Positions 8,133 through 18,082 of a DNA stretch of 64,000 nt are shown in pieces. The DNA lies in assembly GCF_003217295.1 (NCBI RefSeq), contig NZ_QJTJ01000019.1, forward strand, positions 1 to 64,000, read 5' to 3'. The position numbers were made by a program, and so were the translations under genes. The number at the start of each line of letters is the position of its first letter. Within the stretch, counting starts at the first letter, position 1. The notes under the pieces were generated by a model. It was given only the letters and a program-made list of their open reading frames with translations, was not told the DNA's origin and searched no databases. The stretch comes from Ureibacillus chungkukjangi (GTDB taxonomy: Bacteria > Bacillota > Bacilli > Bacillales_A > Planococcaceae).

Positions 8133-9329
8133 TTAATAAGCTGCTTGGAATACTTCGAATAAAGTTACTTCTGTTGCCAATCTAGGATTTATATTCATTA
8201 GTCGTGAAATGTCTAGAGTCTCCATTGTCATTGCTTTTAAATCTCTTTCATCCACATGCAGTTCTGAAAGCTTTGTTGGTAGATTGATAGATTTCAGTAA
8301 CTCAATGAAATAGTCGAAAAGTTGGTTTTCTTTTTCTTCTTGATTTGAGAATTTTTGACCCGGCAAGCATAAATCATATAATTTATCGAATTTCTCTTCG
8401 TTTGATTGATAATTATACTTCACTGTATAAGGCAGCATTAAGCCAGTAATTTCTCCATGCGGGGAATGAACCCTTCCTCCAATTGCATAGGCCATTGCAT
8501 GTGAGATTGACGTGCCAGCATTTGAAAATGCTAGCCCTGCTAATAAGCTTCCTAACAACATATTCGATCTCGCCTGAATGTCTTTTCCATCTTTAAAAGC
8601 ATCCACTAGACTTGCAGTTATTAGCCTAATTGCCTTTTCTGCAAATAAATTGGTTAAGATTGAAGATCCTCTAAAATCCGCTTGATAATCAGTATCGAAT
8701 TGATTAAAGTTTTTAGAAGTATACGCCTCAACTGCATGTACTAGTGCGTCAATACCAGAACATGCAGTAACTCTTGGAGGCATTCCTACTGTCAATTGTG
8801 GATCAAGTATCGCATACTTTGGTTTTAAGAAGTTGCTAGAGATTCCAACTTTGAGATTACGCTCTTCATCATTTACAACTGCAACCCCTGTTACTTCTGA
8901 TCCGGTACCAGCCGTCGTAGGAATTGCGATGATAGTAGTTGTTTCGAAATCTATTTTATTGTTATAAAAGTAACTAATCGGTTGCTCCGTTTTTAGCATA
9001 AATGCAATCATCTTCGCTAAATCTATGCAGCTCCCTCCACCTAGACCGATTAAAATGTCAATCTCCTTATTTTTATAAGTACCTAATACTTCTTCAACAT
9101 CTTTAACTGTAGGTTCTGGCTTTGCCTGATCAAAAATTTCATAAGGTATGTCAAATACGTCCAACTTCTCTTTGAGTACATTTAATACCCCGCTATTTTT
9201 AATGCCTTGATCTGTTATCACAAGGGTCTTTGGTTTATCAGAGGCTGCATAGATATTTTTTAGTTCATCTAATGAATTTTCCCCAAAATAGATGTTCCCA
9301 GGAAAGTTATATTGCCAATATGTCTTCAA
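8133..9329 (-). CDS. Iron-containing alcohol dehydrogenase
   Basis: About 398 aa, group III metal-dependent alcohol dehydrogenase. GGGSCIDLAKMIAF is the nucleotide-binding turn; TTAGTGSEVTG, DALVHAVEAYTS and the His-rich SHAMAYAIGG and HSPHGEITG supply the metal ligands. A TTG with AGGTGG at 5 nt is a better start than the GTG nine bases upstream, which abuts the ribosome site. It follows the TRAP genes and precedes a hairpin. It probably oxidises a transported alcohol or reduces an aldehyde. Confidence 0.9.
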   Translation of the reverse strand: MKTYWQYNFPGNIYFGENSLDELKNIYAASDKPKTLVITDQGIKNSGVLNVLKEKLDVFDIPYEIFDQAKPEPTVKDVEEVLGTYKNKEIDILIGLGGGSCIDLAKMIAFMLKTEQPISYFYNNKIDFETTTIIAIPTTAGTGSEVTGVAVVNDEERNLKVGISSNFLKPKYAILDPQLTVGMPPRVTACSGIDALVHAVEAYTSKNFNQFDTDYQADFRGSSILTNLFAEKAIRLITASLVDAFKDGKDIQARSNMLLGSLLAGLAFSNAGTSISHAMAYAIGGRVHSPHGEITGLMLPYTVKYNYQSNEEKFDKLYDLCLPGQKFSNQEEKENQLFDYFIELLKSINLPTKLSELHVDERDLKAMTMETLDISRLMNINPRLATEVTLFEVFQAAY

Positions 9330-9363
9330 ATCTTCCACCTACCCAATCTAGTATTATTTGAAT

Positions 9364-10650
9364 CTATAAAAACCAAGTTGTTAAGAAAGGCACAAATGCA
9401 ACAATCAACAACACGATTATTGAAACTAGCAAAAACTTTAATGTATGTGGCATCATTTCTAATACGGAACTTTTATTAACCTTTGCTGAAACAAAGACGT
9501 TTGCAGCCATCGGAGGAGTCAGTAACCCGATTTCAATAGTAGTAACCAATATAATCCCAAAATGTATTGGGTTAATTTCAAATGTTTGTGCTGCTGGAGC
9601 TAATAAAACCGCCATCAGTAATACTGCTGCATTTGTTTCCATAAACATTCCTACTACAAACAAAATAAGGATTAATAATAGTAAAAATAGGAATTTGTTA
9701 TCTGTTAAATTCATTGCTGCCTCTGATACCAATTGAGGAATTTGTTCCAAAGTAATCATGTAATTAAATAGATTACTAAATGCAATAATTCCTAGAATGG
9801 CTGCTGATGAGATAGCAGCCAGTTTGAATGGTGAAAATAAATTGCTGAATTTAATCTTTTTAGTCACAACTGCCAGAACTAAACCATATACACATGCTAC
9901 TGCTGCTGCTTCAGTGGGTGTAAATATCCCACTGTAGATTCCTCCCAGTACAATGATTGGCATAATTAAAGCTGGAATCGTTTTTAAAAAAGTTCTTCCT
10001 AACGATTCAGTAGCTGCTTGTTTTTCAAGTTGCTTTGTTTCTTCAGAAATTGAGGCATTTTCTGGATGATATACTTTTTTCAATAAAATACGATGAAGTA
10101 CAAGATAAGCTAAAACAAATACAATACCAGGAACAATTGATGCAATAAACAAATCAGAAATTGATGCACCTACTGTCGCCCCATACAAAATTAATGGGAT
10201 TGAAGGGGGGATGAATACACCTAATAATCCGGCAGCAGCAATTAGTGAAGCAGTATATCCCCGATCATAACCTTTTTCAACCATTTTATGACCAATTGAA
10301 CTTCCTATTGCAGATACCGTCGCAACAGAGGAACCTGTAATAGCCCCTAAAAAGGCACTTGCTAACACAGTTACATACCCTAAACTGCCATGAATTTTTT
10401 TCAACAACTTCTCTGATAACTGAATTAACTGTGAAATAATACTGCCTTGGTTCATAATTTGTCCTGCTAAAATAAACAAGGGAATCGCTAATAAGGAAAA
10501 AGAAGATACAGCTTGATTTGATAGTGAGGCAAATGAAGCAAATGGGATATCTAGTAATTGCCCCCCTAATAATGCACTAATTGCAAATGTTACTCCAATT
10601 GGTACACCTATCATTAAAATAGCAATTAGAACTACCACAATTACTAACAT
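9364..10650 (-). CDS. dctM: TRAP transporter large permease (DctM)
   Basis: A 428-aa, very hydrophobic protein with about 12 membrane segments, matching the usual DctM length. Landmarks include GVPIGVTFAIS near the start, FLGAITGSSVATVSAIGS, GVFIPPSIPLILYG and GLLTPPMAANVFV. It is the ion-coupled channel of a TRAP uptake system. Its ATG overlaps the stop of dctQ by one base (TAATG), so the two membrane subunits are translationally coupled. Confidence 0.93.
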   Translation of the reverse strand: MLVIVVVLIAILMIGVPIGVTFAISALLGGQLLDIPFASFASLSNQAVSSFSLLAIPLFILAGQIMNQGSIISQLIQLSEKLLKKIHGSLGYVTVLASAFLGAITGSSVATVSAIGSSIGHKMVEKGYDRGYTASLIAAAGLLGVFIPPSIPLILYGATVGASISDLFIASIVPGIVFVLAYLVLHRILLKKVYHPENASISEETKQLEKQAATESLGRTFLKTIPALIMPIIVLGGIYSGIFTPTEAAAVACVYGLVLAVVTKKIKFSNLFSPFKLAAISSAAILGIIAFSNLFNYMITLEQIPQLVSEAAMNLTDNKFLFLLLLILILFVVGMFMETNAAVLLMAVLLAPAAQTFEINPIHFGIILVTTIEIGLLTPPMAANVFVSAKVNKSSVLEMMPHTLKFLLVSIIVLLIVAFVPFLTTWFL

Positions 10651-11138
10651 TAAATATCCCCTCCTTTTCGCAACTTTTGTATCCCCTTAAAGATATTACT
10701 TACACAGTGCAAACCCATCACTACAATGGATAATACAATAATTCCATATATAATGGATAAAGGAATTCCTGCTTCTAACGTTTTTTCACCGCTCTCCCCT
10801 ACAAATTTTAAGAATGAGTAGACGATATTGAAAAATACTACAACGAAAATTATAAGTATAATGTCAACTATCAAATTCATAATAGTTTGTATGTTTTTAA
10901 TTTTAATCATTTGACTTAATTCAATAGATATATATTCTCTTGTATAGGTAATTGCGCTTGCACCTAAAAATGTAATCGTCGTCATTCCTATAGCTGCATA
11001 TTCTGGCATACCTAAAGAATGCCATCCAAGTAATCGTCCCACAATTTGAAGGATAACAGCAATCATAATAACTATTAGTGCAATGGCAATTAAGAATTCT
11101 TGTGTCTTATATAAGCCTTTTTCAAACTTATGCCACAT
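10650..11138 (-). CDS. dctQ: TRAP transporter small permease (DctQ)
   Basis: About 162 aa with four predicted membrane helices, the normal size and topology of DctQ. An upstream in-frame GTG overlaps the ribosome site AAGGAG; the ATG three codons later has 8-nt spacing and is preferred. It pairs with DctM to form the membrane part of the carrier. A strong hairpin separates it from the binding-protein gene. Confidence 0.9.
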   Translation of the reverse strand: MWHKFEKGLYKTQEFLIAIALIVIMIAVILQIVGRLLGWHSLGMPEYAAIGMTTITFLGASAITYTREYISIELSQMIKIKNIQTIMNLIVDIILIIFVVVFFNIVYSFLKFVGESGEKTLEAGIPLSIIYGIIVLSIVVMGLHCVSNIFKGIQKLRKGGDI

Positions 11139-11158
11139 TTTATTCACTCCTTATTTAC

Positions 11159-11188
11159 TTAATGGGACAGATTTCTCTGTCCCATTAA
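11159..11188 (-). promoter_or_regulatory. Perfect stem-loop between dctP and dctQ
   Basis: A 13-bp perfect stem (TTAATGGGACAGA with TCTGTCCCATTAA) with a GAAA loop on the minus strand and no T-run. It sits just after the dctP stop. Such hairpins typically stabilise the 3' end of binding-protein mRNA or partly terminate, giving more binding protein than permease. Function is inferred from position. Confidence 0.6.
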
Positions 11189-11197
11189 TCCTAATAA

Positions 11198-12241
11198 TTA
11201 TTTATTAATCTCGGCTAATTCATCTTTAAGTGATTGAATTAAATCTGCACCATAAGTTGACTCATAGTTATCCCATTGACTTAAACCAAATTCTTGGAAT
11301 TCTTTGATCTGTTCCTCTGTTAGTTCTGTTACTTCTACGCCTGCATCTTCAAACATTTTAATATAGTTTTTAGTAGCTTCTCGATTGTTTTCAATCTGCC
11401 ACGCTTGCACTTCTTCACCTACCGCCTTGAAGATTTCTTGTTGTTCTGGAGTTAATGAATTAAATTTACTTGTATTAATGACAATTGAACCTGATGCATA
11501 AACATGATTTAATTGAGTGTAAAACTTATTTACCTCTTGGAATTTGCTATCACCAGTTAATAGTAGCCCATTGTCTTGCCCGTCAACTGTACCTTGTTGT
11601 AATGCTAAATACAGCTCGTTAAATGGCATTACTAATGCTTGTGACCCTGCTTCTTCAAAGAAACCTTTGATAGCTTGAGATCCCGGAACCCGTAACTTTA
11701 AACCTTTTAAATCCTCTACTTTCTCGATTTTTCTATTAGAATTGGAAACTCCGCGAAATTCGTTTTCGAAGAATCCTAAAGTAGTCATATTATGTTTTGC
11801 TAATGTGTCCACCATTAATTTTGGTATAACACCTTCACCATAGAAAATTTTATCGGCTTGTTCATAAGATGTGACAATATAGGGTAAGTAATGGAAATCC
11901 AATAACGAATCTAATCCAGACAATGAACCTTGATTGATGAATGACATATCTAGAGTTCCTCGTGAAATATCTTGTGCCATTACCTCATCCCCACCTAATT
12001 GTGAAGCAGGGAAAACCGAGATTTGAATTGCTCCATTTGTTTCTTCTTCGATACGCTTTGCAAATAATTTGGATGCTTGATCTTTTACACTATCTGTCGG
12101 GAAAATATGACCCAGTCTTAATTTTGTAACTTCCCCCGAGCTTGATGCTGCTTCGGTATCATTCTCATTACCGCTACAAGCAGTCAAGACTAACATACAT
12201 ATCGCTAAAAAAATTGCCCCAATTTTCCATCTTCTTTTCAT
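11198..12241 (-). CDS. dctP: TRAP transporter substrate-binding lipoprotein (DctP)
   Basis: A 347-aa extracytoplasmic solute receptor. The signal peptide ends in the lipobox LTAC, so it should be a lipoprotein anchored outside the membrane. The mature part has DctP landmarks: the conserved Arg region GLKLRVPGSQ, FNELYLALQQGTVDGQDN, and a charged C-terminus. TRAP receptors of this type bind carboxylates through that Arg. This is the best clue that the cluster handles an organic acid; the exact ligand is unknown. Confidence 0.93.
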   Translation of the reverse strand: MKRRWKIGAIFLAICMLVLTACSGNENDTEAASSSGEVTKLRLGHIFPTDSVKDQASKLFAKRIEEETNGAIQISVFPASQLGGDEVMAQDISRGTLDMSFINQGSLSGLDSLLDFHYLPYIVTSYEQADKIFYGEGVIPKLMVDTLAKHNMTTLGFFENEFRGVSNSNRKIEKVEDLKGLKLRVPGSQAIKGFFEEAGSQALVMPFNELYLALQQGTVDGQDNGLLLTGDSKFQEVNKFYTQLNHVYASGSIVINTSKFNSLTPEQQEIFKAVGEEVQAWQIENNREATKNYIKMFEDAGVEVTELTEEQIKEFQEFGLSQWDNYESTYGADLIQSLKDELAEINK

Positions 12242-12290
12242 CTTTTTATCCCCCTAGTTTGAAAAATATTTTCCCTTTACCCACTTTTGC

Positions 12291-13709
12291 TTATGCATCT
12301 AAAACAATCAGCTTTTCTTCTGTCATTTCCAATACTGCATATTTTGGACCCTCTTTGCCAATTCCGCTATTTTTCACACCTCCATATGGCATAGCATCTT
12401 CTCTATAAGTTGAAACATTATTTACTATTACGCCACCAAATTTCAATTTTCTGATAGATTTCATAATAATCTGAATATTAGAGGTAAATATTCCCACTTG
12501 CAGCCCCATCGTTGAATCATTTGCTTTTTGGAGCACTTCATCAATATTGCTATAAGTTTGAATTGTAATAACCGGTCCAAATACTTCTTCACAAACCACT
12601 CTCATCAATTGTGTTACATCCGCTAGAATTGTCGGTTCAAATTGCGTACGCTTTCTTTGACCACCAATCACAAGTTTTGCACCTTGTTGAACTGCTTCAT
12701 CAATCCACGACTCAATTCGTAGTGCTTCTCTCTCAGAAATTACCGGTCCAACATCACCATCTGGATTATCTTCACTGCATGGAACTAGTGACTTCGTAAA
12801 ATCAGTAGCATAACTTATAAATTGTTCATAGACTTCCTCGTGTACATAGATTCTTTGCACTGAAATACATGCCTGACCAGCATTTGAAAAGCCTCTTGTT
12901 ACACAAAGTTCAGCTGCTCTTTTTAAATCAGCCACATCTTTATGCACGATGTTTGGGGAGTTATTTCCTAACTCAAGAGCAACTTTTCTAATTCCTGTTT
13001 TACTTTTGATAAGCTGGCCTACTTTAGGACTTCCTGTAAACGTATACATATCAACTAAGTCATTTTTTAATAAATAATCCCCAGTGTGTGTTCCTCTACC
13101 ATTCACCAAATTGAACAAGCCATCAGGTAATCCTGCTTCTTTGAATATTTCGACTAATTTACACGCAATTAATGGAGTCATTTCAGCTGGCTTTAATACC
13201 ACTGCATTCCCAGCTGCCAAGGCCGGCCCAATTTTGTGTACAGTTAAATTGAATGGGAAGTTAAATGGGGTTATGGCTACTACTACCCCAACCGGAACAC
13301 GAACAGTAAATGCAAGCTTTCCTAAATCAGTACTATTTGGAAGAGCAACCCCTTGCCCTGTAATTCTTTTCGCTTCCTCTGCTGAAGCTCTAAGAGTAGA
13401 AATTCCGCGCTCAATCTCAGTTACCGCATCCTTTCTTGTTTTCCCAGCCTCATATATTAGTACTTCTGCTAACTCTATTTTTCTTTTTTCGATTAATGTA
13501 ACCGCTTTAATTATTATGTTAAAACGATCATCTGCAGAAAGTTCGGATGTTTCATAAGAGTCATAAGCATTTTGAACAGCTTTATTTACAATCTCTTCGT
13601 CTGCTTCATAAATTTCTCCAAAAGTTTCCCCAGTGTATTTGTTCATTACTGAAACAACTTCACCAGCTTCAATCCATTCCCCATTAATAAAGTGGCCATA
13701 TCTTTCCAT
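12291..13709 (-). CDS. Aldehyde dehydrogenase (second)
   Basis: About 472 aa. Catalytic Glu in LELGNNSPNIV and Cys in NAGQACISVQRIYV; NAD-binding GSPKVGQLIKS. The Asn-Asn-Ser variant after LELG is seen in the succinate-semialdehyde/lactaldehyde-like subgroup. A GTG two codons upstream is an alternative start; the ATG matches the usual MERYGHFINGEW beginning. It lies between the distal GntR gene and dctP and is different in sequence from the ALDH at 6.6-8.0 kb, so the island encodes two separate aldehyde oxidations or two substrate ranges. Confidence 0.9.
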   Translation of the reverse strand: MERYGHFINGEWIEAGEVVSVMNKYTGETFGEIYEADEEIVNKAVQNAYDSYETSELSADDRFNIIIKAVTLIEKRKIELAEVLIYEAGKTRKDAVTEIERGISTLRASAEEAKRITGQGVALPNSTDLGKLAFTVRVPVGVVVAITPFNFPFNLTVHKIGPALAAGNAVVLKPAEMTPLIACKLVEIFKEAGLPDGLFNLVNGRGTHTGDYLLKNDLVDMYTFTGSPKVGQLIKSKTGIRKVALELGNNSPNIVHKDVADLKRAAELCVTRGFSNAGQACISVQRIYVHEEVYEQFISYATDFTKSLVPCSEDNPDGDVGPVISEREALRIESWIDEAVQQGAKLVIGGQRKRTQFEPTILADVTQLMRVVCEEVFGPVITIQTYSNIDEVLQKANDSTMGLQVGIFTSNIQIIMKSIRKLKFGGVIVNNVSTYREDAMPYGGVKNSGIGKEGPKYAVLEMTEEKLIVLDA

Positions 13710-13737
13710 AATCACTACACCCCTATGTTAAATTTAT

Positions 13738-14409
13738 TTAAAATGATTTATTAGGATCTTTTTCTAGCAATCTATTTGAGGCACCTAATATATGTTCTTT
13801 AATAAATTCCAATGCGTAATCCATATCTCTCATTTGAATACTCTTTATAATTCTTTCATGTTCTCTTACTGTTTCTTGTTGATCTACAGCACCTCGTCGA
13901 TAGTAAAACCTTGCAATATGGAGGTGGCAAAATAAACTTTCAAAACTCTCAATCAGAAAATTGTTTTCTGAATTTTTAATTAATTCTAGATGGAACATGT
14001 TATCTAGATTATTAAAATCCAGTATCTCTCTGTAGTTAGTGATTTTAATCTGCTCAATTTTCATGTTAATATTTTCCAAATTTACTATACATTCCATTTT
14101 ATTATTTCGGATTATATTTTTTATCGCCTCGGATTCAAGTAACAATCGAAACTCCGACATTTTTTTCATCGAAACCTCATCTAAAATATCCGTTACATGG
14201 TACCCCTTGTTTGGAATCAAAATAACGAGCTTTGAAGATTGTAATCTGGATAACGCCTCCCTTAACGGAATCGGGCTAATTTCCATTTCCTTAGACATTT
14301 TACTTACATTTAACTTCTGTCCTGGCCCGTATTCCCAACTGAAAATTTTTTCTTTTATCAGGTTATATGCGTAGTCCGACTTCTCTCCATGTTCCTTTTC
14401 GATAACCAA
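13738..14409 (-). CDS. GntR-family (FCD) transcriptional regulator (second)
   Basis: A 223-aa FCD-type GntR protein: winged helix (VSKMSKEMEISPIPLREALS) followed by an all-helical ligand domain (EFRLLLESEAIK, EHERIIKSIQMRD, EHILGASNRLL). The start appears to be TTG with only a weak GA-rich ribosome site. First gene of the ALDH-dctPQM-iron ADH unit, separated by 22 nt from the ALDH. Upstream AT-rich ATATTATAT repeats are candidate self-binding sites. With the GntR gene at the other end it brackets the island. Confidence 0.88.
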   Translation of the reverse strand: MVIEKEHGEKSDYAYNLIKEKIFSWEYGPGQKLNVSKMSKEMEISPIPLREALSRLQSSKLVILIPNKGYHVTDILDEVSMKKMSEFRLLLESEAIKNIIRNNKMECIVNLENINMKIEQIKITNYREILDFNNLDNMFHLELIKNSENNFLIESFESLFCHLHIARFYYRRGAVDQQETVREHERIIKSIQMRDMDYALEFIKEHILGASNRLLEKDPNKSF

Positions 14410-14430
14410 TTGACAGCACTTCTCTCTAAA

Positions 14431-14562
14431 ATATTATATTATTTAATCAGATTTTATAATATATAATTCCAAAATACAATACTTTTTCCACTTTTTGTCG
14501 TAATTCATTTGAAATCGACTCTATATATTATATTATTTTCTTACACAATATATTATATAACC
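14431..14562. promoter_or_regulatory. Repeated ATATTATAT elements upstream of the GntR gene
   Basis: Three exact copies of ATATTATAT at 14431, 14525 and 14550, plus a related TTATAATATATAA at 14454. The region is very AT-rich, so some recurrence is expected by chance. It holds the promoter of the catabolic island and could be its operator region. Confidence 0.35.
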
Positions 14563-14584
14563 CTTTGGATTATTTAACTCCATA

Positions 14585-14622
14585 TAAAAAAGCTCAACCT
14601 CATCGAGACTGAGGTTGAGCTC
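14585..14622 (-). terminator. Terminator of decarboxylase-chemoreceptor operon
   Basis: Perfect 12-bp stem (AGCTCAACCTCA with TGAGGTTGAGCT) followed on the minus strand by TTTTTTA. Confidence 0.93.
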
Positions 14623-14644
14623 ACTATTACATGTACCTGGTACT

Positions 14645-16345
14645 TTACAATCTAAATTTCTTCACTGCTTCGTTCAGGTTTTCTGCCATTTGGGATAGTA
14701 CGTTGGCAGAGGATGTGATTTCTTCCATTGTTGCGGATTGTTCTTCTGAGGAAGCCGCTACATTTTGGATGTTTCCTGATGTTTGAGTTGAAATCGCACT
14801 TAAATCGTTCATCGAAGTTGAGATATGGTGGATGCCTTTGTTCATTGCTCCGATTTCGCGATTTATTTCTACAATTTGATTGTTAACGCTATTTACTGAA
14901 TCTAGAATATTTCCGAAGTCAACGCCAACGTGTTCAAATGAAGAGACACTGTCTTTTAAAGTATCATAGCCAACAGCCATGGATTTTACAGCATTGTTTG
15001 CTTCATCTTTAATCAATTCAATTTTATTTCTAATATGATTTGCAGCATCCTTTGATTGATCTGCTAATTTACGAACCTCTTCAGCTACTACAGCAAAGCC
15101 TTTTCCATGCTCGCCAGCTCTTGCTGCCTCTATTGAAGCATTTAATGCAAGTAGGTTTGTTTGATCTGTAATTTCAGTAATGATGGAAACAATCTCACTG
15201 ATTTCTTTTGTATAATCACTTAATCGATTAACTACATCTGAAGTTTCTTGGATTGTTTTATAAGTGAAGTGCACCTTTTCCACTGCTTCGTCAATGATCT
15301 TGCTTCCGTTTTCCGCTATTACAGTTGTGTTTTGAGAATTATCCGCAACTAAGCTTAAATTGTCATTGATCTGTTGCATGCTACCTGAAATATTCGTTAC
15401 GCTATCATTCATCGTTTCAATATTTGATGCCTGATTATCCATACCACTTGTTACTTCTTGAATCGCCTCAGTAATTTGGTTGATAGATTGGCTTGTTTGT
15501 TCTGCACCTGCCATTAGCTCCTGAGAAGTAGCCGCAACCTGGTCACCACTATGAGAAATAGAGGCTATCAATTGATTTAAGTTTTGTACCATACTCTGAA
15601 TACCATCAGATAGTTGAGCAATCTCATCCTTACCCTTGATGTTAAGATCACTCACTGATAAGTCTCCATTAGCTACACGGTTAACATAATTTTTGATAAG
15701 GATAAGTGGATTAATAATCTTCTTACTTACAACGAAGGCAATAATCGCTCCGATTATAATAAAGATTAAGGAAATCACAATTGCAATCATTAGAATTGTT
15801 GAATATAGCTTTTGAATAAACGATGCATCTAGGTCAATCCCTACAATCATGTTCGTCCCTGCAATCGGGGCAGAAATTGATTTATGGACTCCATATTCAT
15901 CCTCATAGATATCACTGATTTCAGTTGTGCCCTGAGAAAGTGTCTTCCTCATTTCATCGGTTAAAGCATATTCTGTTCCATATAAGTCATCACCATTTAC
16001 AGCAACAATATAGCTTTTACCGCTATTCTCTGTAAGAACATAAGCTAATTCAACAGATTCATATTTGTCTGCATAATGATTTAGTGTATTTAGTAGCTCT
16101 TGATATGTTTCTTTATCGCCACTATCTGCCGCTTCTACTACAGCTGGGTCAATTTCTCTTTGAGCTTCCTGCACTAATAACTCTAAGTTTCTTTCAAATT
16201 GACCTAATACATGGTTATTTACAATACTTTGTGAGAAGAAATATAAAATCGCACTAAAGCAAATTGAGAAAATAGCAATTGGAATAATAAAACTCATAAT
16301 ATATTTCATTAAAATAGAATGTTTGAATTTAGATAGAAACTTCAC
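14645..16345 (-). CDS. Methyl-accepting chemotaxis protein (second)
   Basis: About 566 aa from a GTG that has GGAGGA at 9 nt; the longer in-frame ATG has no ribosome site. Layout: short cytoplasmic tail, membrane segment, extracellular domain of about 130 residues, second membrane segment, HAMP, and a signalling domain with the tip [20 protein letters not shown]. The gene starts 17 nt inside the end of the PLP decarboxylase gene, so the two are translationally coupled. The ligand could be related to the decarboxylase substrate or product. Both sit behind a GEMM-like leader. Confidence 0.94.
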   Translation of the reverse strand: MKFLSKFKHSILMKYIMSFIIPIAIFSICFSAILYFFSQSIVNNHVLGQFERNLELLVQEAQREIDPAVVEAADSGDKETYQELLNTLNHYADKYESVELAYVLTENSGKSYIVAVNGDDLYGTEYALTDEMRKTLSQGTTEISDIYEDEYGVHKSISAPIAGTNMIVGIDLDASFIQKLYSTILMIAIVISLIFIIIGAIIAFVVSKKIINPLILIKNYVNRVANGDLSVSDLNIKGKDEIAQLSDGIQSMVQNLNQLIASISHSGDQVAATSQELMAGAEQTSQSINQITEAIQEVTSGMDNQASNIETMNDSVTNISGSMQQINDNLSLVADNSQNTTVIAENGSKIIDEAVEKVHFTYKTIQETSDVVNRLSDYTKEISEIVSIITEITDQTNLLALNASIEAARAGEHGKGFAVVAEEVRKLADQSKDAANHIRNKIELIKDEANNAVKSMAVGYDTLKDSVSSFEHVGVDFGNILDSVNSVNNQIVEINREIGAMNKGIHHISTSMNDLSAISTQTSGNIQNVAASSEEQSATMEEITSSANVLSQMAENLNEAVKKFRL

Positions 16346-17978
16346 TTGTTGCTTCCTCCAGCTCTGAAATGGCTTTTTCAACCGCGTCAATAATGTGGTC
16401 TAAATGTTCGACTGTTGTATAAGGCGAAATCGAGAAAAACTTAGCCGCATAAATTGGACAGCGATTCTTTGAATCAACTACATCTACTAAGCATTGTTTT
16501 TTTGTATCTCCAAAGAAAACACCTTCACGATTTTTACCTAATATCTCAAATAAATAATTGTTTAATCTGTTTGTCGTTTCAACTTCCTGAAGCGTTGCTT
16601 GTCCACTAATTTCGTGATGCCAGCTTGCTTCGCTTGCATACAGTCTAAATGTTGTAATCGGTCCGATTGTTTCGCTATTTGTAATACCGATTGTAGGAAT
16701 CTTTGAAACTAATTTTTCTCTGAAGGCTAGATTTACACGAATATAGTTAGCTAGTAATTGTTGATAGCCTTCAACACCAAAAGCTAATAATGACGCATAA
16801 ATTGAAACAGCACTTCCCATTCTCGAGCATTCTAATGTATATCCTGTATGATAGCTTCCGTACCCACGATTTCCAACATAAGGTGTGTCAAATTCTTCAA
16901 GGTCAAGCAACCCAAAATCCTGACCATTTTTCACTAGATACAAGCTTGCGTTATAAGGATTTTGACCTAGTTTATGGAAGTCAAAGCAGCAGCTATCAGC
17001 TAAATGAATATGTTGCATTCTTTCATTAATTTTTTCTAAGCTCGCTACGACGTTTTCTTCAAATTGAAGTGGATTATTTGCGAAATCGTATTCACGGAAG
17101 AAGCTATAAAATCCACCCATTGCAGAATCAGCATGGATATGAATCGGCTTTAGCTGATATTTTTCTTCTAATTCTGTCGAGATTTCTTTAATCGCTTTTA
17201 CATCGTCAATTCCAAAGCTGTCTGTTACACCTGTTGTTGCAGCAATATATACTGGAATACCACCCTTTTGAATGACCTCTTCCAATTTACTTCTTAAATC
17301 AGCCAAGTCCATTGAATGATCTGAACCAGCCTTTACTGTCACTAAATGCTTACTGCCAATACCTGTTGCTTCTACAGATTTTAATAAGCTGTAATGGGCA
17401 TTTTCAGAAGCAAAGCAGTAAAGGTTATTTGGAATCCCCTCTTCGTTTGAATGAGGAAATTGCTTCACAATAGCAAGTCGCAATCCATTAAAGACAGCAC
17501 CTTGTCCGCCCCATGTTGTATAGCCCCAGCTTTTCGTGAAGTCATAGCCAACTAATTTAGACATCATAGAAATTACTCGAACTTCAGCTTCAGTGGCTGC
17601 TGGCCCATAAACATCCCATAGACTGTTTGAGTTTAATAATGCAGTTGTTAGCTGACCAATTATCGCTGCCATACTCGCAACCGGAATCGAGTTAGTTACA
17701 TAATTCCTCGTTTGATAAGGGCTGCCTTCTGATAGGTTAATCAACTCTTGAACAACCTTGTCCATCCCAATTCCAGATTGAGGTGTGTATGTATTTTCAA
17801 TAATTTCTTTATAGAAATCGTTGTTTTTATCTTGAATATTACCTAATGTAGATTTGTCTGGATCCTTTAAAAGATCAATGTTCTCTATCAAATTTTCAAT
17901 ATAATTTAAGAATGTTACTTGCTGTAGTTTATTTCCATCCTCGCTCGGGAATAGTTGTTGTACACTTTTAAAATCCAT
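16329..17978 (-). CDS. PLP-dependent group II decarboxylase
   Basis: A 549-aa fold-type I PLP enzyme of the group II amino acid decarboxylase family (glutamate, tyrosine, aromatic amino acid and similar). Key motifs: [16 protein letters not shown] (cofactor phosphate region, about residue 150), [14 protein letters not shown] (Asp to the pyridine N, about 280) and [10 protein letters not shown] with the Schiff-base Lys near 336. A long, helical N-terminal extension precedes the catalytic fold. HADSAMGG differs from the usual HVDAAxGG. Substrate specificity cannot be read. It is the first gene of an operon with a chemoreceptor and lies about 85 nt downstream of a terminator and GEMM-like RNA. 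Confidence 0.88.
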   Translation of the reverse strand: MDFKSVQQLFPSEDGNKLQQVTFLNYIENLIENIDLLKDPDKSTLGNIQDKNNDFYKEIIENTYTPQSGIGMDKVVQELINLSEGSPYQTRNYVTNSIPVASMAAIIGQLTTALLNSNSLWDVYGPAATEAEVRVISMMSKLVGYDFTKSWGYTTWGGQGAVFNGLRLAIVKQFPHSNEEGIPNNLYCFASENAHYSLLKSVEATGIGSKHLVTVKAGSDHSMDLADLRSKLEEVIQKGGIPVYIAATTGVTDSFGIDDVKAIKEISTELEEKYQLKPIHIHADSAMGGFYSFFREYDFANNPLQFEENVVASLEKINERMQHIHLADSCCFDFHKLGQNPYNASLYLVKNGQDFGLLDLEEFDTPYVGNRGYGSYHTGYTLECSRMGSAVSIYASLLAFGVEGYQQLLANYIRVNLAFREKLVSKIPTIGITNSETIGPITTFRLYASEASWHHEISGQATLQEVETTNRLNNYLFEILGKNREGVFFGDTKKQCLVDVVDSKNRCPIYAAKFFSISPYTTVEHLDHIIDAVEKAISELEEATSEVSI

Positions 17979-18060
17979 TGTTATTCCTCCAATTACTAAA
18001 GATTTTATTAGGTTTTCTTTTAATACATTGGAAATATTTCAAACAGAGAAATTCAACTAT

Positions 18061-18082
18061 AAAAAAAATCCCTTTAAGGGAT
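18061..18082 (-). terminator. Terminator in leader of the decarboxylase operon
   Basis: ATCCCTTTAAGGGAT is followed on the minus strand by a run of eight Ts. Its 5' arm shares three bases with the closing stem of the upstream aptamer, so aptamer folding and termination should compete. Confidence 0.85.
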
